A DNA stretch of 64,000 bases, taken from positions 140,212-204,211 of the forward strand of contig NZ_MSZZ01000024.1 of the NCBI RefSeq assembly GCF_002093975.1. Direction: 5' to 3'. A program made the translations under genes and the position numbers. The notes beneath the pieces were generated by a model, which did not search any database, had not been told where the DNA came from, and saw only the letters and a list, made by a program, of their open reading frames with translations. Source of the DNA: Thermoactinospora rubra (GTDB lineage Bacteria; Actinomycetota; Actinomycetes; Streptosporangiales; Streptosporangiaceae). Of the stretch, positions 25,166-33,907 are shown in pieces (positions within the stretch are counted from its first letter, which is position 1; each line of letters opens with the position of its first letter).

Positions 25166-25495
25166 TGCGCACCTCCCTGCCGCCCGCCCCCACTGGAGCC
25201 CCCCTTTTGAACGCCTCCCTAATACCCACCCTGGAGGCGTAACAACATGGCTGTAATTACACGCGCGTGTCCCACGCGACGTCAAGCGGCATGCCGGTAT
25301 CCGGGGAAAGACCAGCTCGCCCCGGTGTGTTAGCGATGTGTACCCGGACCTGGGGTCCATGACACTGCCTAGACGTTGTCAACGCCGGCAGCGGTCGGGA
25401 ACGTACCAGGGCGGGATTGACTCCCGCCTCGGGCTCACCTTCTCTCTAGCACCGCTTCAGCCTTCCTTTACCCGAGCCCGGCGCCGGCGAGGTGT
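25166..25495 (-). promoter_or_regulatory. whiB upstream region with promoter and inverted repeat
   Basis: A 330-bp gene-free stretch. On the minus strand TTGACG (25285-25280) and TGTAAT (25261-25256) are 18 bp apart and would start transcription near 25249, giving an 80-85-nt leader. Within that leader ACGCCTCC (25211-25218) and GGAGGCGT (25233-25240) form an 8-bp inverted repeat with a 14-nt loop. Another TTGACA lies farther upstream at about 25382-25377. The rest shows nothing I recognise. Confidence 0.5.
25211..25240 (-). repeat. 8-bp inverted repeat in whiB leader
   Basis: ACGCCTCC at 25211-25218 and GGAGGCGT at 25233-25240, spaced by 14 nt. In the whiB transcript it would form a hairpin 45-75 nt before the start; in DNA it could be an operator for a dimeric regulator. 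Which is right cannot be told here. Confidence 0.5.
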
Positions 25496-27247
25496 TCATC
25501 TGCGGGGATCCGGGGTGTAGATGGCGGTGGGGTCGATGGGGTCGTCTCCCTGCTGGCGGGCCGCCGGGCCGCCGAGCGCGTCCCCCTGGTAGGCGGACTG
25601 GTCCATGCGGATGGTGGACTCCGCCGGCGAGGGCGACTGCGGGGCGCTGGCGGGCGGGCTCTGCGGGTGGCCGAACGGGTCGTCGTACGGCTGGGCCGCG
25701 TGGCCGGGCGTGTAGTCGGGCACGCGCAGCTGGTGGTGCGCGCCCGAGGCGGACTGCTGGTAGGACTCGGCCTGCTGGTAGGCGTCCAGGAGCTGCTGCG
25801 AGCGGGGGTCGACGGGCGGGTCGGGCTCGCCGAGCGTCTGGGCGTACTCGCGGCCGGAGAATCCGGTGAACGGCTGGCCGCCCTGCTGGTCGAACGGCGA
25901 GGGCTGGGCGTAGTAGGGCTGCTGCTGGTCGGCCGCCGGGGGGTACGGCAGGCTCGGCTCGGTCTGGGCGGGGGTGTAGGAGCCGGGCTGCGCGTGGCTG
26001 GGGGTGTAGGGCGCGGACGGCTGGGCGTCGGCCGGGGTGTAGGGGGGTGGGGTGTACTCGCCGGCGAGCGGGGAGCGGGCGTCGGGCAGTGTCCCGGCGG
26101 GCTGGTAGCCGAGATCCGGGGAGGTCGACGCGGGCTGGTAACCCAGGTCCGGAGACGTCGACGCGGGCTGGTAACCCGCGTCAGGCGAGGCCGACGCCGG
26201 CTGGTAACCCAGATCCGGGGAGGTCGAGGCGGGCTGATAGCCGACGTCCGGGCTCGTCGACGCGGGCTGGTAGCCGCTGTCCTGCGGCGGGGTCGCGGGC
26301 TGGTGAAGCGGATCCGGCTGCGCGACGGGCTGCGGCTGGACGGGATGCGGCTGAGCGGGCTGAGGCTGAGCGGACGGCAGCTGGTGGCCGGCGGACTGGG
26401 GCTGCGGCTGGTAGCCCTGGAAGGCACCACTCTGCGGCTGCTCCACGACCGGAGCGGGCAGCGCGGCCCTCGGCTGGGCGAAGTCCGTCGCCGGCGCCTG
26501 GGCCTGAGGCTGCGGCGGCTGGTAGGGGACCGGTTGCGGCTCCGGCTGGCCGTACATCGGCGGCTGCTGGCCGAACGGCGCCTGCCCCGGGGCCTGCTGG
26601 GCGTGTGCCATCTGCGGCTGCGCCTGGGCCGGTTGCCCGCCGAAGGCCGGGCCCTGGCCGCCGAAGGGCGCGGGCCCACCCATCGGCTGCTCGGCCTGCT
26701 GGCCGTACGGCTGGGCGGCGTGCTGACCGGCGAACGGCGCGGCGGCCTGCTGGCCGAAGCCCTCCTGCGCGTAGGACGGCGGCGGCGTGTACCCGGAGGC
26801 CGCGCCGTACCCGGGAGCGGCCGTGCGCTCGCCCATCACCTGCGGGCGCAGGTACAGCACAGCCAGCACCGCCAGCGCCACCCCGGCCAGGCCGGACAGC
26901 AGCAGCCAGATCGAGCTGATCACGCTGCCGCCGTCGAACAGGCGCAGCACCACGCCCAGGGCCCCGAGCACGACCGCGAGCACCAGCTCGGCGGCGGCGA
27001 TCGTGGCGACGAGCTTGGCGCGCGGCGTCGCCGGGCCCGCCTTGGTGACCAGGAGGACGGCCGCCACCAGCAGCGCGGTCAGGACGGGGGTGGCCAGGCC
27101 CGCCAGGTGCGCGCCCGCGCGTTCGGCGAAGGACATGCCGGAACCCGCGAAGGTTTCGAGCACCGCACCCAGGATGCTCACCGCTCCCCACGCGATGACG
27201 ATCCAGGCCGCCGGTTCTCGCAGCCCGTTGGCGTTCCCTTTAGTCAC
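25496..27247 (-). CDS. Membrane protein with long Gln/Pro-rich repeat tail
   Basis: A 583-residue protein. Residues 1-140 hold four transmembrane helices (IVIAWGAVSILGAVLETFAG, PVLTALLVAAVLLVT, VATIAAAELVLAVVLGALGV, IWLLLSGLAGVALAVLAVLYL). The remaining about 440 residues are a low-complexity tail rich in Q, P, G, Y and A with an 11-residue repeat (GYQPASTSPDx) present about five times. GTG 27247 is preceded by GGGGGT five nt upstream. The layout resembles membrane proteins of actinobacteria that act as division or polar scaffolds, but no function can be assigned. It lies between whiB and fbiA, and is divergent from fbiA. Confidence 0.85.
   Translation of the reverse strand: MTKGNANGLREPAAWIVIAWGAVSILGAVLETFAGSGMSFAERAGAHLAGLATPVLTALLVAAVLLVTKAGPATPRAKLVATIAAAELVLAVVLGALGVVLRLFDGGSVISSIWLLLSGLAGVALAVLAVLYLRPQVMGERTAAPGYGAASGYTPPPSYAQEGFGQQAAAPFAGQHAAQPYGQQAEQPMGGPAPFGGQGPAFGGQPAQAQPQMAHAQQAPGQAPFGQQPPMYGQPEPQPVPYQPPQPQAQAPATDFAQPRAALPAPVVEQPQSGAFQGYQPQPQSAGHQLPSAQPQPAQPHPVQPQPVAQPDPLHQPATPPQDSGYQPASTSPDVGYQPASTSPDLGYQPASASPDAGYQPASTSPDLGYQPASTSPDLGYQPAGTLPDARSPLAGEYTPPPYTPADAQPSAPYTPSHAQPGSYTPAQTEPSLPYPPAADQQQPYYAQPSPFDQQGGQPFTGFSGREYAQTLGEPDPPVDPRSQQLLDAYQQAESYQQSASGAHHQLRVPDYTPGHAAQPYDDPFGHPQSPPASAPQSPSPAESTIRMDQSAYQGDALGGPAARQQGDDPIDPTAIYTPDPRR
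26100..26281 (-). repeat. 33-bp tandem repeat coding GYQPASTSPDx
   Basis: Five to six imperfect 33-bp copies within the membrane-protein gene. Copies encode GYQPASTSPDV, GYQPASTSPDL, GYQPASASPDA and similar. The copies differ mainly in synonymous positions and at the last residue, so they are diverged but recognisable. The number could vary among strains. Confidence 0.8.
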
Positions 27248-27425
27248 AGCTACCCCCAAACAGACCTTTGGTCCGTCTGGAGTGTGCCACATGCGCGACT
27301 CTGACGGCGGGAGTCCCAACAACCGCAACTATCACAATTCGCCAAATCTCCTGTCGAATCCGCTCACGCGCGGCGGGCAGGGGCGTCGGCGAACAGTGAC
27401 CCCCATGGGTGACAGACTGGGCCGC

Positions 27426-28445
27426 ATGCGTATCGTCTCCCTGGCCGGCGGCATCGGCGGCGCACGCTTCCTGCGAGGACTGCGCGCCGCCGCCCCCGAC
27501 GCGGACATCACCGTGATCGTCAACACCGGCGACGACATCACCCTGTTCGGCCTGCGGGTCTGCCCCGACCTCGACACCGTCATGTACACCCTCGGCGGCG
27601 GGATCAACGAGGAGCAGGGCTGGGGACGCGAGAAGGAGACGCACGTCGTCAAGGAGGAACTGGCCGCGTACGGCGTGGAGCCGCAGTGGTTCGGCCTGGG
27701 CGACCGCGACTTCGCCACCCACATCGTGCGCTCCCAGATGCTGGCCGCCGGCTACCCGCTCTCCCAGGTCACCGAGGCGCTGTGCACGCGCTGGCAGCCC
27801 GGGGTGCGTCTGCTGCCCATGAGCGACGACCGCTGCGAGACGCATGTGGTCATCACCGAGGAACCCGGAGGCGGAGTCGAAGCGGACACTGACGGGAGCA
27901 AAGCGGACGTCAGGGTGCAAGGTTCGACGGAGCCGACCAATAAGCGCCGCCGCCGCGCGATCCACTTCCAGGAGTGGTGGGTCAGGCTGCGCGCGTCCGT
28001 GCCCGCCGAGTCGTTCGCGCTGATCGGGATCGACACCGCCCGGCCCGCCCCCGGCGTGCTCGAGGCGATCGCCGAGGCCGACGTGGTGCTCCTGCCGCCC
28101 TCCAACCCCGTGGTCAGCATCGGCACGATCCTCCAGGTGCCCGGCATCCGCGACGCGCTGCTGGCCAAGACGGTGGTCGGCGTCTCCCCCATCATCGGCG
28201 GCGCTCCGGTGCGCGGGATGGCCGACGCCTGCCTGACCGCGATCGGGGTGGAGACCAGCGCCCAGGCGGTGCTGGAGCTGTACGGCGCCGACCTGCTCGA
28301 CGGCTGGCTCGTGGCGCCCGAGGACGCCGGCGTCGCGCTCGAGGGCGTCCGGGTGGCGGCCAGGCCGCTGCTCATGCACGACGTCGACGCCGCCGCCGCC
28401 ATCGCCCGCGCGGCCCTGGACCTGGCGCTGGACCTGGCGCGATGA
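27426..28445 (+). CDS. fbiA: 2-phospho-L-lactate transferase (FbiA/CofD)
   Basis: A 339-residue protein: MRIVSLAGGIGGARFLRGL is the phosphate-binding start, then NTGDDITLFGLRVCPDLDTVMYTLGGGINEEQGWG, a CofD hallmark. It transfers the activated 3-carbon unit to the deazaflavin FO to make F420-0 or its dehydro form. Between ETHVVITEEPG and AIHFQEWWVR there is an extra charged stretch of about 25 residues (GSTEPTNKRRRR at its end) not usual in the family. CAGACT lies seven nt before ATG 27426; an in-frame ATG at 27405 is the alternative. The stop overlaps the fbiB start (ATGA), so the pair is coupled. Confidence 0.95.
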   Translation: MRIVSLAGGIGGARFLRGLRAAAPDADITVIVNTGDDITLFGLRVCPDLDTVMYTLGGGINEEQGWGREKETHVVKEELAAYGVEPQWFGLGDRDFATHIVRSQMLAAGYPLSQVTEALCTRWQPGVRLLPMSDDRCETHVVITEEPGGGVEADTDGSKADVRVQGSTEPTNKRRRRAIHFQEWWVRLRASVPAESFALIGIDTARPAPGVLEAIAEADVVLLPPSNPVVSIGTILQVPGIRDALLAKTVVGVSPIIGGAPVRGMADACLTAIGVETSAQAVLELYGADLLDGWLVAPEDAGVALEGVRVAARPLLMHDVDAAAAIARAALDLALDLAR

Positions 28446-29560
28446 TCGAGATCTTCGGCGTCCCCGGGCTCCCCGAGGTCGTCCCGGGCGACGACGTCGC
28501 CGCCCTGCTCCGGGACGCCGACCTGCGCGAGGGCGACATCGTCGTGGTCACCTCGAAGATCGTCAGCAAGGCGGAGGGCCGGATCAGGCGGGCCACCGAC
28601 CGCACAGCCGCGATCATGGAGGAGACCGAGCGGGTCGTGGCCAGGCGCGGCGACACCGTCATCTCCCAGACCCGGCACGGGTTCGTGATGGCGGCGGCGG
28701 GCGTGGACGCCTCCAACACCGAGCCGGGGACCGTGCTGCTGTTGCCCGAGGACCCCGACGCCTCGGCGCGGCGGATCAGGAAGGGCCTCGGCGGGCACGT
28801 CGGCGTGATCATCACCGACACGTTCGGCCGCCCCTGGCGGCACGGCCTGACCGACGTGGCCATCGGCGCCGCGGGCGTGGTCACGCTCGAGGACTTCCGC
28901 GGGCGCGCCGACACGCACGGCAACCCGCTCAACGTCACCGTCACCGCCCTGGCCGACGAGATCGCCGCGGCGGCCGAGCTGGTCAAGGGCAAGCTGTCCG
29001 GCGTCCCCGTCGCGGTCGTGCGGGGCCTGGCCCACCTGGTGACCCCCGACGACGGCCCCGGCGTCCGCCCGCTCATCCGCCCCGCCGACGAGGACCTCTT
29101 CCGGTACGGCTCCCGCGACGTCGTCCACGCCCGCCGCACGGTCACGGCCTTCGCCGACCGCCCCGTGAACCCGGCGGCGGTACGGCGGGCGGTCGCCGCC
29201 GCCATGGCCGCTCCCGCGCCCGAGCGGATCCGGTTCGTGTTGGCGGAATCTGCCGAAGCTCGCGCGAAGCTCCCCGGCCGCCCGCCCTACGCGGTCGTGC
29301 CCTGCCTCCTGGGCGAGGAGAGCGCCCAGGCCCTGCTGGCGGCGGGCGCGAGCGTGGAGAACCTCCTCATCCAGCTGGCCGTCGAGGGCCTCGGCTCGGC
29401 CTGGACCTTCCCCGAGCTGCCCCTGGCCGGCCTGCTCGGCCTGCCCGAGGGCTGGCGGCCGCTCGGCGTCGTGGCGGTCGGCCACCCCGCGGCTCCCCCG
29501 CCGGGCCGCCCGCCGTACGACGTCGACCGCGATGTCGACGAGGTCGTCGTCCTACGTTGA
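28442..29560 (+). CDS. fbiB: F420-0 gamma-glutamyl ligase with shortened nitroreductase domain (FbiB)
   Basis: A 372-residue protein. The N-terminal CofE domain (about 1-245) has DIVVVTSKIVSKAEGR, FVMAAAGVDASN, ITDTFGRPWR and DEIAAAAELVKGK. The C-terminal part is FbiB-type nitroreductase-like (VHARRTVTAFADRPVNPAAVRRAV, VENLLIQLAVEGLGSAW, GWRPLGVVAVGHP) but the region between RFVLAESAEARAKL and PYAVVPCLLG is very short, about 50-70 residues less than in full FbiB proteins (about 440-450 residues). The ligase adds gamma-linked glutamates; the second domain reduces dehydro-F420-0 with FMN. The trimming probably affects the flavin domain. The gene's end overlaps the convergent VWA gene by nine bases. 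Confidence 0.93.
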   Translation: MIEIFGVPGLPEVVPGDDVAALLRDADLREGDIVVVTSKIVSKAEGRIRRATDRTAAIMEETERVVARRGDTVISQTRHGFVMAAAGVDASNTEPGTVLLLPEDPDASARRIRKGLGGHVGVIITDTFGRPWRHGLTDVAIGAAGVVTLEDFRGRADTHGNPLNVTVTALADEIAAAAELVKGKLSGVPVAVVRGLAHLVTPDDGPGVRPLIRPADEDLFRYGSRDVVHARRTVTAFADRPVNPAAVRRAVAAAMAAPAPERIRFVLAESAEARAKLPGRPPYAVVPCLLGEESAQALLAAGASVENLLIQLAVEGLGSAWTFPELPLAGLLGLPEGWRPLGVVAVGHPAAPPPGRPPYDVDRDVDEVVVLR

Positions 29561-31243
29561 CCCGCAGGTCGGGTGGCACAGCCGCCGGGCCAGGGCGGAC
29601 AGGAACACGTCGATGATCTCCTCGGGGCGCTGGGCGACGTGCAGCGAGCCGTTGGTGGCGGCGGTGATCTGGCCGAGCGCGTCGCGGTCGACCCCGTCGC
29701 CGAAGGCGACGACGATGATCTGCACCGGCCGGTCCGGGTCCCACTCCTCGCGCAGCCGGTCCGTCAGCTCCCGCAGCCCGATCCCGCCGCCGTCGTCGCG
29801 TCCCGACGTCACCACGAGCAGGGCGTTGTTCATGTCCTCCGCGTAGCGTTCGGTCATCTCGCGGAAGCCGTCCAGCACGGCCCGGTAGAGGTGGCTGTCC
29901 TCGCCCTCCCGGGCGCGCAGGTCGGTGGCGAGCTGGGCGAGCGTGCTGCGCCGGATGACCTGGCCGGTCTCCGGTTCGGTGATCGGCCCGACGGTCACGC
30001 GCGGGCGGGTGCGCTCGGCGAACTCCCACATGCCCATGTGGGTGGAGTCGGGGAACAGCTGCAGGCCCAGGCGGGCGGCGGCCAGCGCGACCGACAGGCG
30101 GGTGCCGTCCTTCAGCCGCTCGGCCATGTGGCGGGAGGTCTCGGCGAGCACGAGCATGTTGGTGGGCGGCGCGAGCCTGCTCCAGGCGCGCAGGCCCTCG
30201 TCGATGTCCTCGGGCGAGATCTCCTGCCGGATCTTGGGCGCCTGGGTGGGCACGCCGGTCGCCGGGGAGATCGGCCCTTGCGAGCCGTCGGCCGACCGGA
30301 AGCCGGCCCGCCGGAAGACGCCCTGCGCCACCGGGCCGCGCAGCCAGTCGCCGAACGCCCCGGCCGCCTCGGCGACGGCCCGGTCGGTCGCGGTCACGGC
30401 GTAGGAGTAGTCGAGGTTGATGGTGCCCTCGCGCGGGTGCAGGGCCACCACGGGGTCCGGGGAGGGCCGGCGGTTGTGCTCCCACACCGACTGCTCGGGC
30501 ACGATCACCACGGGCCGCCGCCAGAACGTGCGGTCGTCCACGGCCGCGAGCATGCTGCGGTAGTCCGGCGCCGCCCCCGCCTGCGCCCAGCGCACGAACG
30601 CGGTCAGCGACTTGTCGGCGTCCGGCCCGGTGCCGACCACGTCCCTCGCGGCGGCCACCGTCGCGATCCCCGCCCCGGCCAGCGACGGGTCGGGCACGCG
30701 GACGACGTCGGGCTCGTTCTCGTTGGGCTGGACGCGCCCGCGCACGGTGGCGGGGAAGACCATGCGCCAGTTCATCTCGGTGCGGCCGACCGCGAACTTG
30801 TCGGCCAGGGAGGAGCGGGTGGCGAAGACCAGCGGCGAGGTGGCCACGACGGTCCGGCGCTGCACGGCCGCCCGGCGCAGCCACGCCGAGGAGTCGGCGA
30901 TCCATGCGTCGGGCCGCACCGGCAGCACGCCCGCCCGCTCCCCCAGCAGCGTGCGCAGCACGGTGGCCGGCGGCTGTTCGGTGACCTGGACGAGGGCGCA
31001 GCGGTTGATCTCGTTGTACTGCCTGGCCGCCTCCATCACCGCGGGAGCGACGTCCACGGCGGCGGCGACACTCACTAGAACGGGTTCTCGCGTCGGGCAC
31101 TGGCCGCCCCCGCCGCGCACGAGTAAGACGACGGTCGCCGACGCTCCGGCGACGACCGCGAGCCCGGCCAGCATGCCCCGCCAAAACGCGGATCTACGTC
31201 GGCTTTCGCCCGTGAGCGGGACACGGTGTCGACCCACCCGCAC
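29552..31243 (-). CDS. Substrate-binding plus VWA domain membrane-anchored protein
   Basis: A 563-residue protein with an N-terminal signal-anchor helix (about 19-42), a periplasmic binding-protein-like domain (VSVAAAVDVAPAVMEAARQYNEINRCALVQV, NWRMVFPATVRG, WLRGPVAQGVFRRAGF) and a C-terminal VWA-type domain (about 345-555: NMLVLAETSRHMAERL, ALLVVTSGRDDGGGIGL, VQIIVVAFGDGVDRDALGQI). The MIDAS DxSxS is AETSRH, so the first Asp is missing and metal binding is doubtful. It sits between fbiB and fbiC on the opposite strand of fbiB. Such fusions occur in actinobacteria and are thought to sense a ligand outside the cell; no function is known. GTG 31243 is the first start; GTG 31237 is possible. Confidence 0.82.
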   Translation of the reverse strand: MRVGRHRVPLTGESRRRSAFWRGMLAGLAVVAGASATVVLLVRGGGGQCPTREPVLVSVAAAVDVAPAVMEAARQYNEINRCALVQVTEQPPATVLRTLLGERAGVLPVRPDAWIADSSAWLRRAAVQRRTVVATSPLVFATRSSLADKFAVGRTEMNWRMVFPATVRGRVQPNENEPDVVRVPDPSLAGAGIATVAAARDVVGTGPDADKSLTAFVRWAQAGAAPDYRSMLAAVDDRTFWRRPVVIVPEQSVWEHNRRPSPDPVVALHPREGTINLDYSYAVTATDRAVAEAAGAFGDWLRGPVAQGVFRRAGFRSADGSQGPISPATGVPTQAPKIRQEISPEDIDEGLRAWSRLAPPTNMLVLAETSRHMAERLKDGTRLSVALAAARLGLQLFPDSTHMGMWEFAERTRPRVTVGPITEPETGQVIRRSTLAQLATDLRAREGEDSHLYRAVLDGFREMTERYAEDMNNALLVVTSGRDDGGGIGLRELTDRLREEWDPDRPVQIIVVAFGDGVDRDALGQITAATNGSLHVAQRPEEIIDVFLSALARRLCHPTCGST

Positions 31244-31302
31244 TGACCACCCTTCTGCGAGTCAACCACCCCCGTGACATTGACCAGAGCATAGAGAACC
31301 GC

Positions 31303-33864
31303 TTACAACGAAACCACCCTGAGAACGGATCTGCACACTCCGTCGCTGGCCGCGGAGGCCGCCAGGCGCTCCTGGCTCGGCACGCCGTACTCGGTGGTGC
31401 GCTGCCGTACGGGCCGTCCGGTGGCCGACGCCATGGCGCGCAGCTCGCTGATGGTCTTGTAGGAGCCGTTCTCCGAGCCGGCCATGCGGCTGATCGTCTC
31501 CTCCATCAGCGTGCCGCCCAGGTCGTTCACGCCGCCCTGGAGCACCTGGCGGCACAGGTCGTCCCTGAGCTTGACCCAGGAGCACTGGATGTTGTCGATC
31601 GCGCCGTGCAGCAGGATCCGGGCCAGGGCGTGGACGGCGCGGTTCTCCCGCGCCGTGGGGCCGGGGCGGGCGACGCCGGCCAGGTAGATGGGGGCGCTGT
31701 GGTGCACGAACGGCAGCAGCACGAACTCGGTGAACCCGCCCGTCTCCTCCTGGATGCTCCTGATCAGCTTGATGTGCCTGACCCAGTGCAGGTGGGTGTC
31801 GACGTGGCCGTACATCATCGTCGAGGTCGTCGGGATGCCGACCCGGTGGGCGGTGGTGATCACGTCGATCCAGTCGCGGGTGGGCAGCTTGCCCTTGGTC
31901 AGCACCCAGCGGACGTCGTCGTCGAGGATCTCGGCGGCGGTGCCGGGCAGCGAGTCGACGCCCGCCTCCTTGGCGGCGAGCAGCCAGTCCTCGATGGACA
32001 TGTTCGTACGGCCGGCGCCGTTGATCACCTCCATCGGGGAGAAGGCGTGGACGTGCATGTCCGGCGTCTCGCGCTTGACCGCGCGGGCGATGTCGAAGTA
32101 CGCGGTGCCGGGCAGGTCGGGGTGGATGCCGCCCTGCATGCACACCTCGGTGGCGCCGGCGTCCCAGGCCTCCCTGGCGCGGGCGGCGACCTGGTCGAGG
32201 CTGAGGGTGTAGGCGTCGGCGTCGGTGCGGCGCTGGGCGAAGGCGCAGAAGCGGCAGCCGGTGTAGCAGACGTTGGTGAAGTTGATGTTGCGGTTGACGA
32301 CGTAGGTGATGTCGTCGCCGACGGCCTCGCGGCGCAGGTGGTCGGCGATGCGGGCCAGCTCGTCGAGGGCCTCGCCGTCGGCGCCGAGGAGCGCGAGCGC
32401 CTCGGCCTCGGTGAGGCGGGCGGGGTCGGCTTCGGCTTTGCGGAGGGCTTTGTGGACGTCGGCCTGCTCGCCGCCGGCCGGCGCCGGGCCGGCCGGGTGC
32501 AGGCGGTCGCGCAGGGCGTTCCAGTCGCCGTAGACGCTGTCGAAGTCGGCGCGGCGGTCGGTGGAGCGGCCCGTGGTGTCCACCGTGACGTGCAGGTCGA
32601 CCCGGCCCGAGGGGGCGAAGCCGCCGTCGGGTTCCTGCCAGGGCAGGCCGCGCGGGACGGCGTCCTCCCGGGCCAGCCCCGTGTCCGGGTCGGCGAGCGC
32701 CGCGACGTGGCCCGCCAGCCGCGGGTCGAGCCAGGGCTCGCCCCCCAGGACGTACTCCGGGTAGATGGTCAGCCGCTCCCGCAGCGTGAAGCCCGCCGCG
32801 GCCGTACGGGAGGCCAGCTCGTCGATCTGCGGCCAGGGACGCTCCGGGTTCACGTGGTCGGGGGTGAGCGGGGAGACGCCGCCCCAGTCGTCGATGCCCG
32901 CGCGGATCATCAGCGAGTACTCGGCGTCCACGAGGTTCGGCGGCGCCTGGAGCCGCACGCGGGGGCCGAGGACCAGGCGCGCGACGGCGATGGTGGCCGC
33001 CAGATCCTCCAGGTCGGCGTCCGGCATGCCGCGCATCGCCGTGTCGGGCTTGGCGCGGAAGTTCTGGACGATGACCTCCTGGACGCCGCCGTACTCCCGC
33101 GCCACCCGGCGGATCGCGAAGATCGACTCGGCGCGCTCCTGGAGCGTCTCCCCGATCCCGATCAGGATGCCCGTGGTGAACGGCACCGCCACCCGCCCGG
33201 CGTCCTCCAGGACGCGCAGCCGTACCGCGGGGTCCTTGTCGGGCGAGCCGTAGTGCGGGGCGCCCTTCTCGGTGAACAGCCGCGTGGCGGTGGTCTCCAG
33301 CATCATCCCCATCGAGGGCGCGACGGGCTTGAGGCGCTGCAGGTCGCGCCACGACATCACGCCGGGGTTCAGGTGCGGCAGCAGCCCGGTCTCCTCCAGC
33401 ACGCGGATCGCCATGGCGCGCACGTAGGAGAGCGTGTCGTCGTAGCCGTGCGCGTCCAGCCACTCGCGCGCCTGCCGCCAGCGGTCCTCGGGCCGGTCGC
33501 CCAGCGTGAACAGCGCCTCCTTGCAACCCATGGCGGCCCCGTCCCGGGCGATCCGGAGCACCTGGTCGGGGCTGAGGAAGGCGGACTCCAGCCTGCCGGG
33601 CGCGGTGGCGAAGGTGCAGTAGCCGCAGCGGTCCCGGCACAGTCTCGTCAGCGGGATGAACACCTTCTTGCTGTAGGTGATGATCCCCTCCCTGCCGACC
33701 GCGCGCAGGCCCGCGTCGCGGACGCGGGTGGCGTGCTCCAGCAGGGCTTCCAGGTGCTCGCCGCGGGCGTGCAGGAGGACGGCCGCCTCGGTGACGTCGA
33801 GGGCCTTGCCGTCGCGGGCGCGGGCGAGGGCGCGCCGGAGCGCGGAGTCACTGACCACAGTCAT
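31303..33864 (-). CDS. fbiC: Bifunctional FO synthase (CofG-CofH fusion, FbiC)
   Basis: An 853-residue protein with two radical SAM halves. The CofG half has C76, C80 and C83 in LCRDRCGYCTFA; the CofH half has CYTGCRFCAFA around residues 530-538. It condenses tyrosine with 5-amino-6-ribitylaminouracil to 7,8-didemethyl-8-hydroxy-5-deazariboflavin (FO), the F420 chromophore. Conserved elements such as GRTNMSIEDWLLAAKEAG and TSTMMYGHVDTHLHWVRH are present. ATG 33864 is the first start. Length is the family norm, and the gene completes an FO-to-F420 set with fbiA and fbiB. A LLM-type oxidoreductase at 60.8 kb is a probable user of F420. Confidence 0.97.
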   Translation of the reverse strand: MTVVSDSALRRALARARDGKALDVTEAAVLLHARGEHLEALLEHATRVRDAGLRAVGREGIITYSKKVFIPLTRLCRDRCGYCTFATAPGRLESAFLSPDQVLRIARDGAAMGCKEALFTLGDRPEDRWRQAREWLDAHGYDDTLSYVRAMAIRVLEETGLLPHLNPGVMSWRDLQRLKPVAPSMGMMLETTATRLFTEKGAPHYGSPDKDPAVRLRVLEDAGRVAVPFTTGILIGIGETLQERAESIFAIRRVAREYGGVQEVIVQNFRAKPDTAMRGMPDADLEDLAATIAVARLVLGPRVRLQAPPNLVDAEYSLMIRAGIDDWGGVSPLTPDHVNPERPWPQIDELASRTAAAGFTLRERLTIYPEYVLGGEPWLDPRLAGHVAALADPDTGLAREDAVPRGLPWQEPDGGFAPSGRVDLHVTVDTTGRSTDRRADFDSVYGDWNALRDRLHPAGPAPAGGEQADVHKALRKAEADPARLTEAEALALLGADGEALDELARIADHLRREAVGDDITYVVNRNINFTNVCYTGCRFCAFAQRRTDADAYTLSLDQVAARAREAWDAGATEVCMQGGIHPDLPGTAYFDIARAVKRETPDMHVHAFSPMEVINGAGRTNMSIEDWLLAAKEAGVDSLPGTAAEILDDDVRWVLTKGKLPTRDWIDVITTAHRVGIPTTSTMMYGHVDTHLHWVRHIKLIRSIQEETGGFTEFVLLPFVHHSAPIYLAGVARPGPTARENRAVHALARILLHGAIDNIQCSWVKLRDDLCRQVLQGGVNDLGGTLMEETISRMAGSENGSYKTISELRAMASATGRPVRQRTTEYGVPSQERLAASAASDGVCRSVLRVVSL

Positions 33865-33907
33865 AGCGGCACATTACGGCCATGCCCCGGGTCGTCCCCA
33901 GGCCGGG

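Noticed and set aside
26100..26281. CRISPR-like repeat array
   Set aside because: The 33-bp units are contiguous, without spacers, and translate in frame to GYQPASTSPDx.
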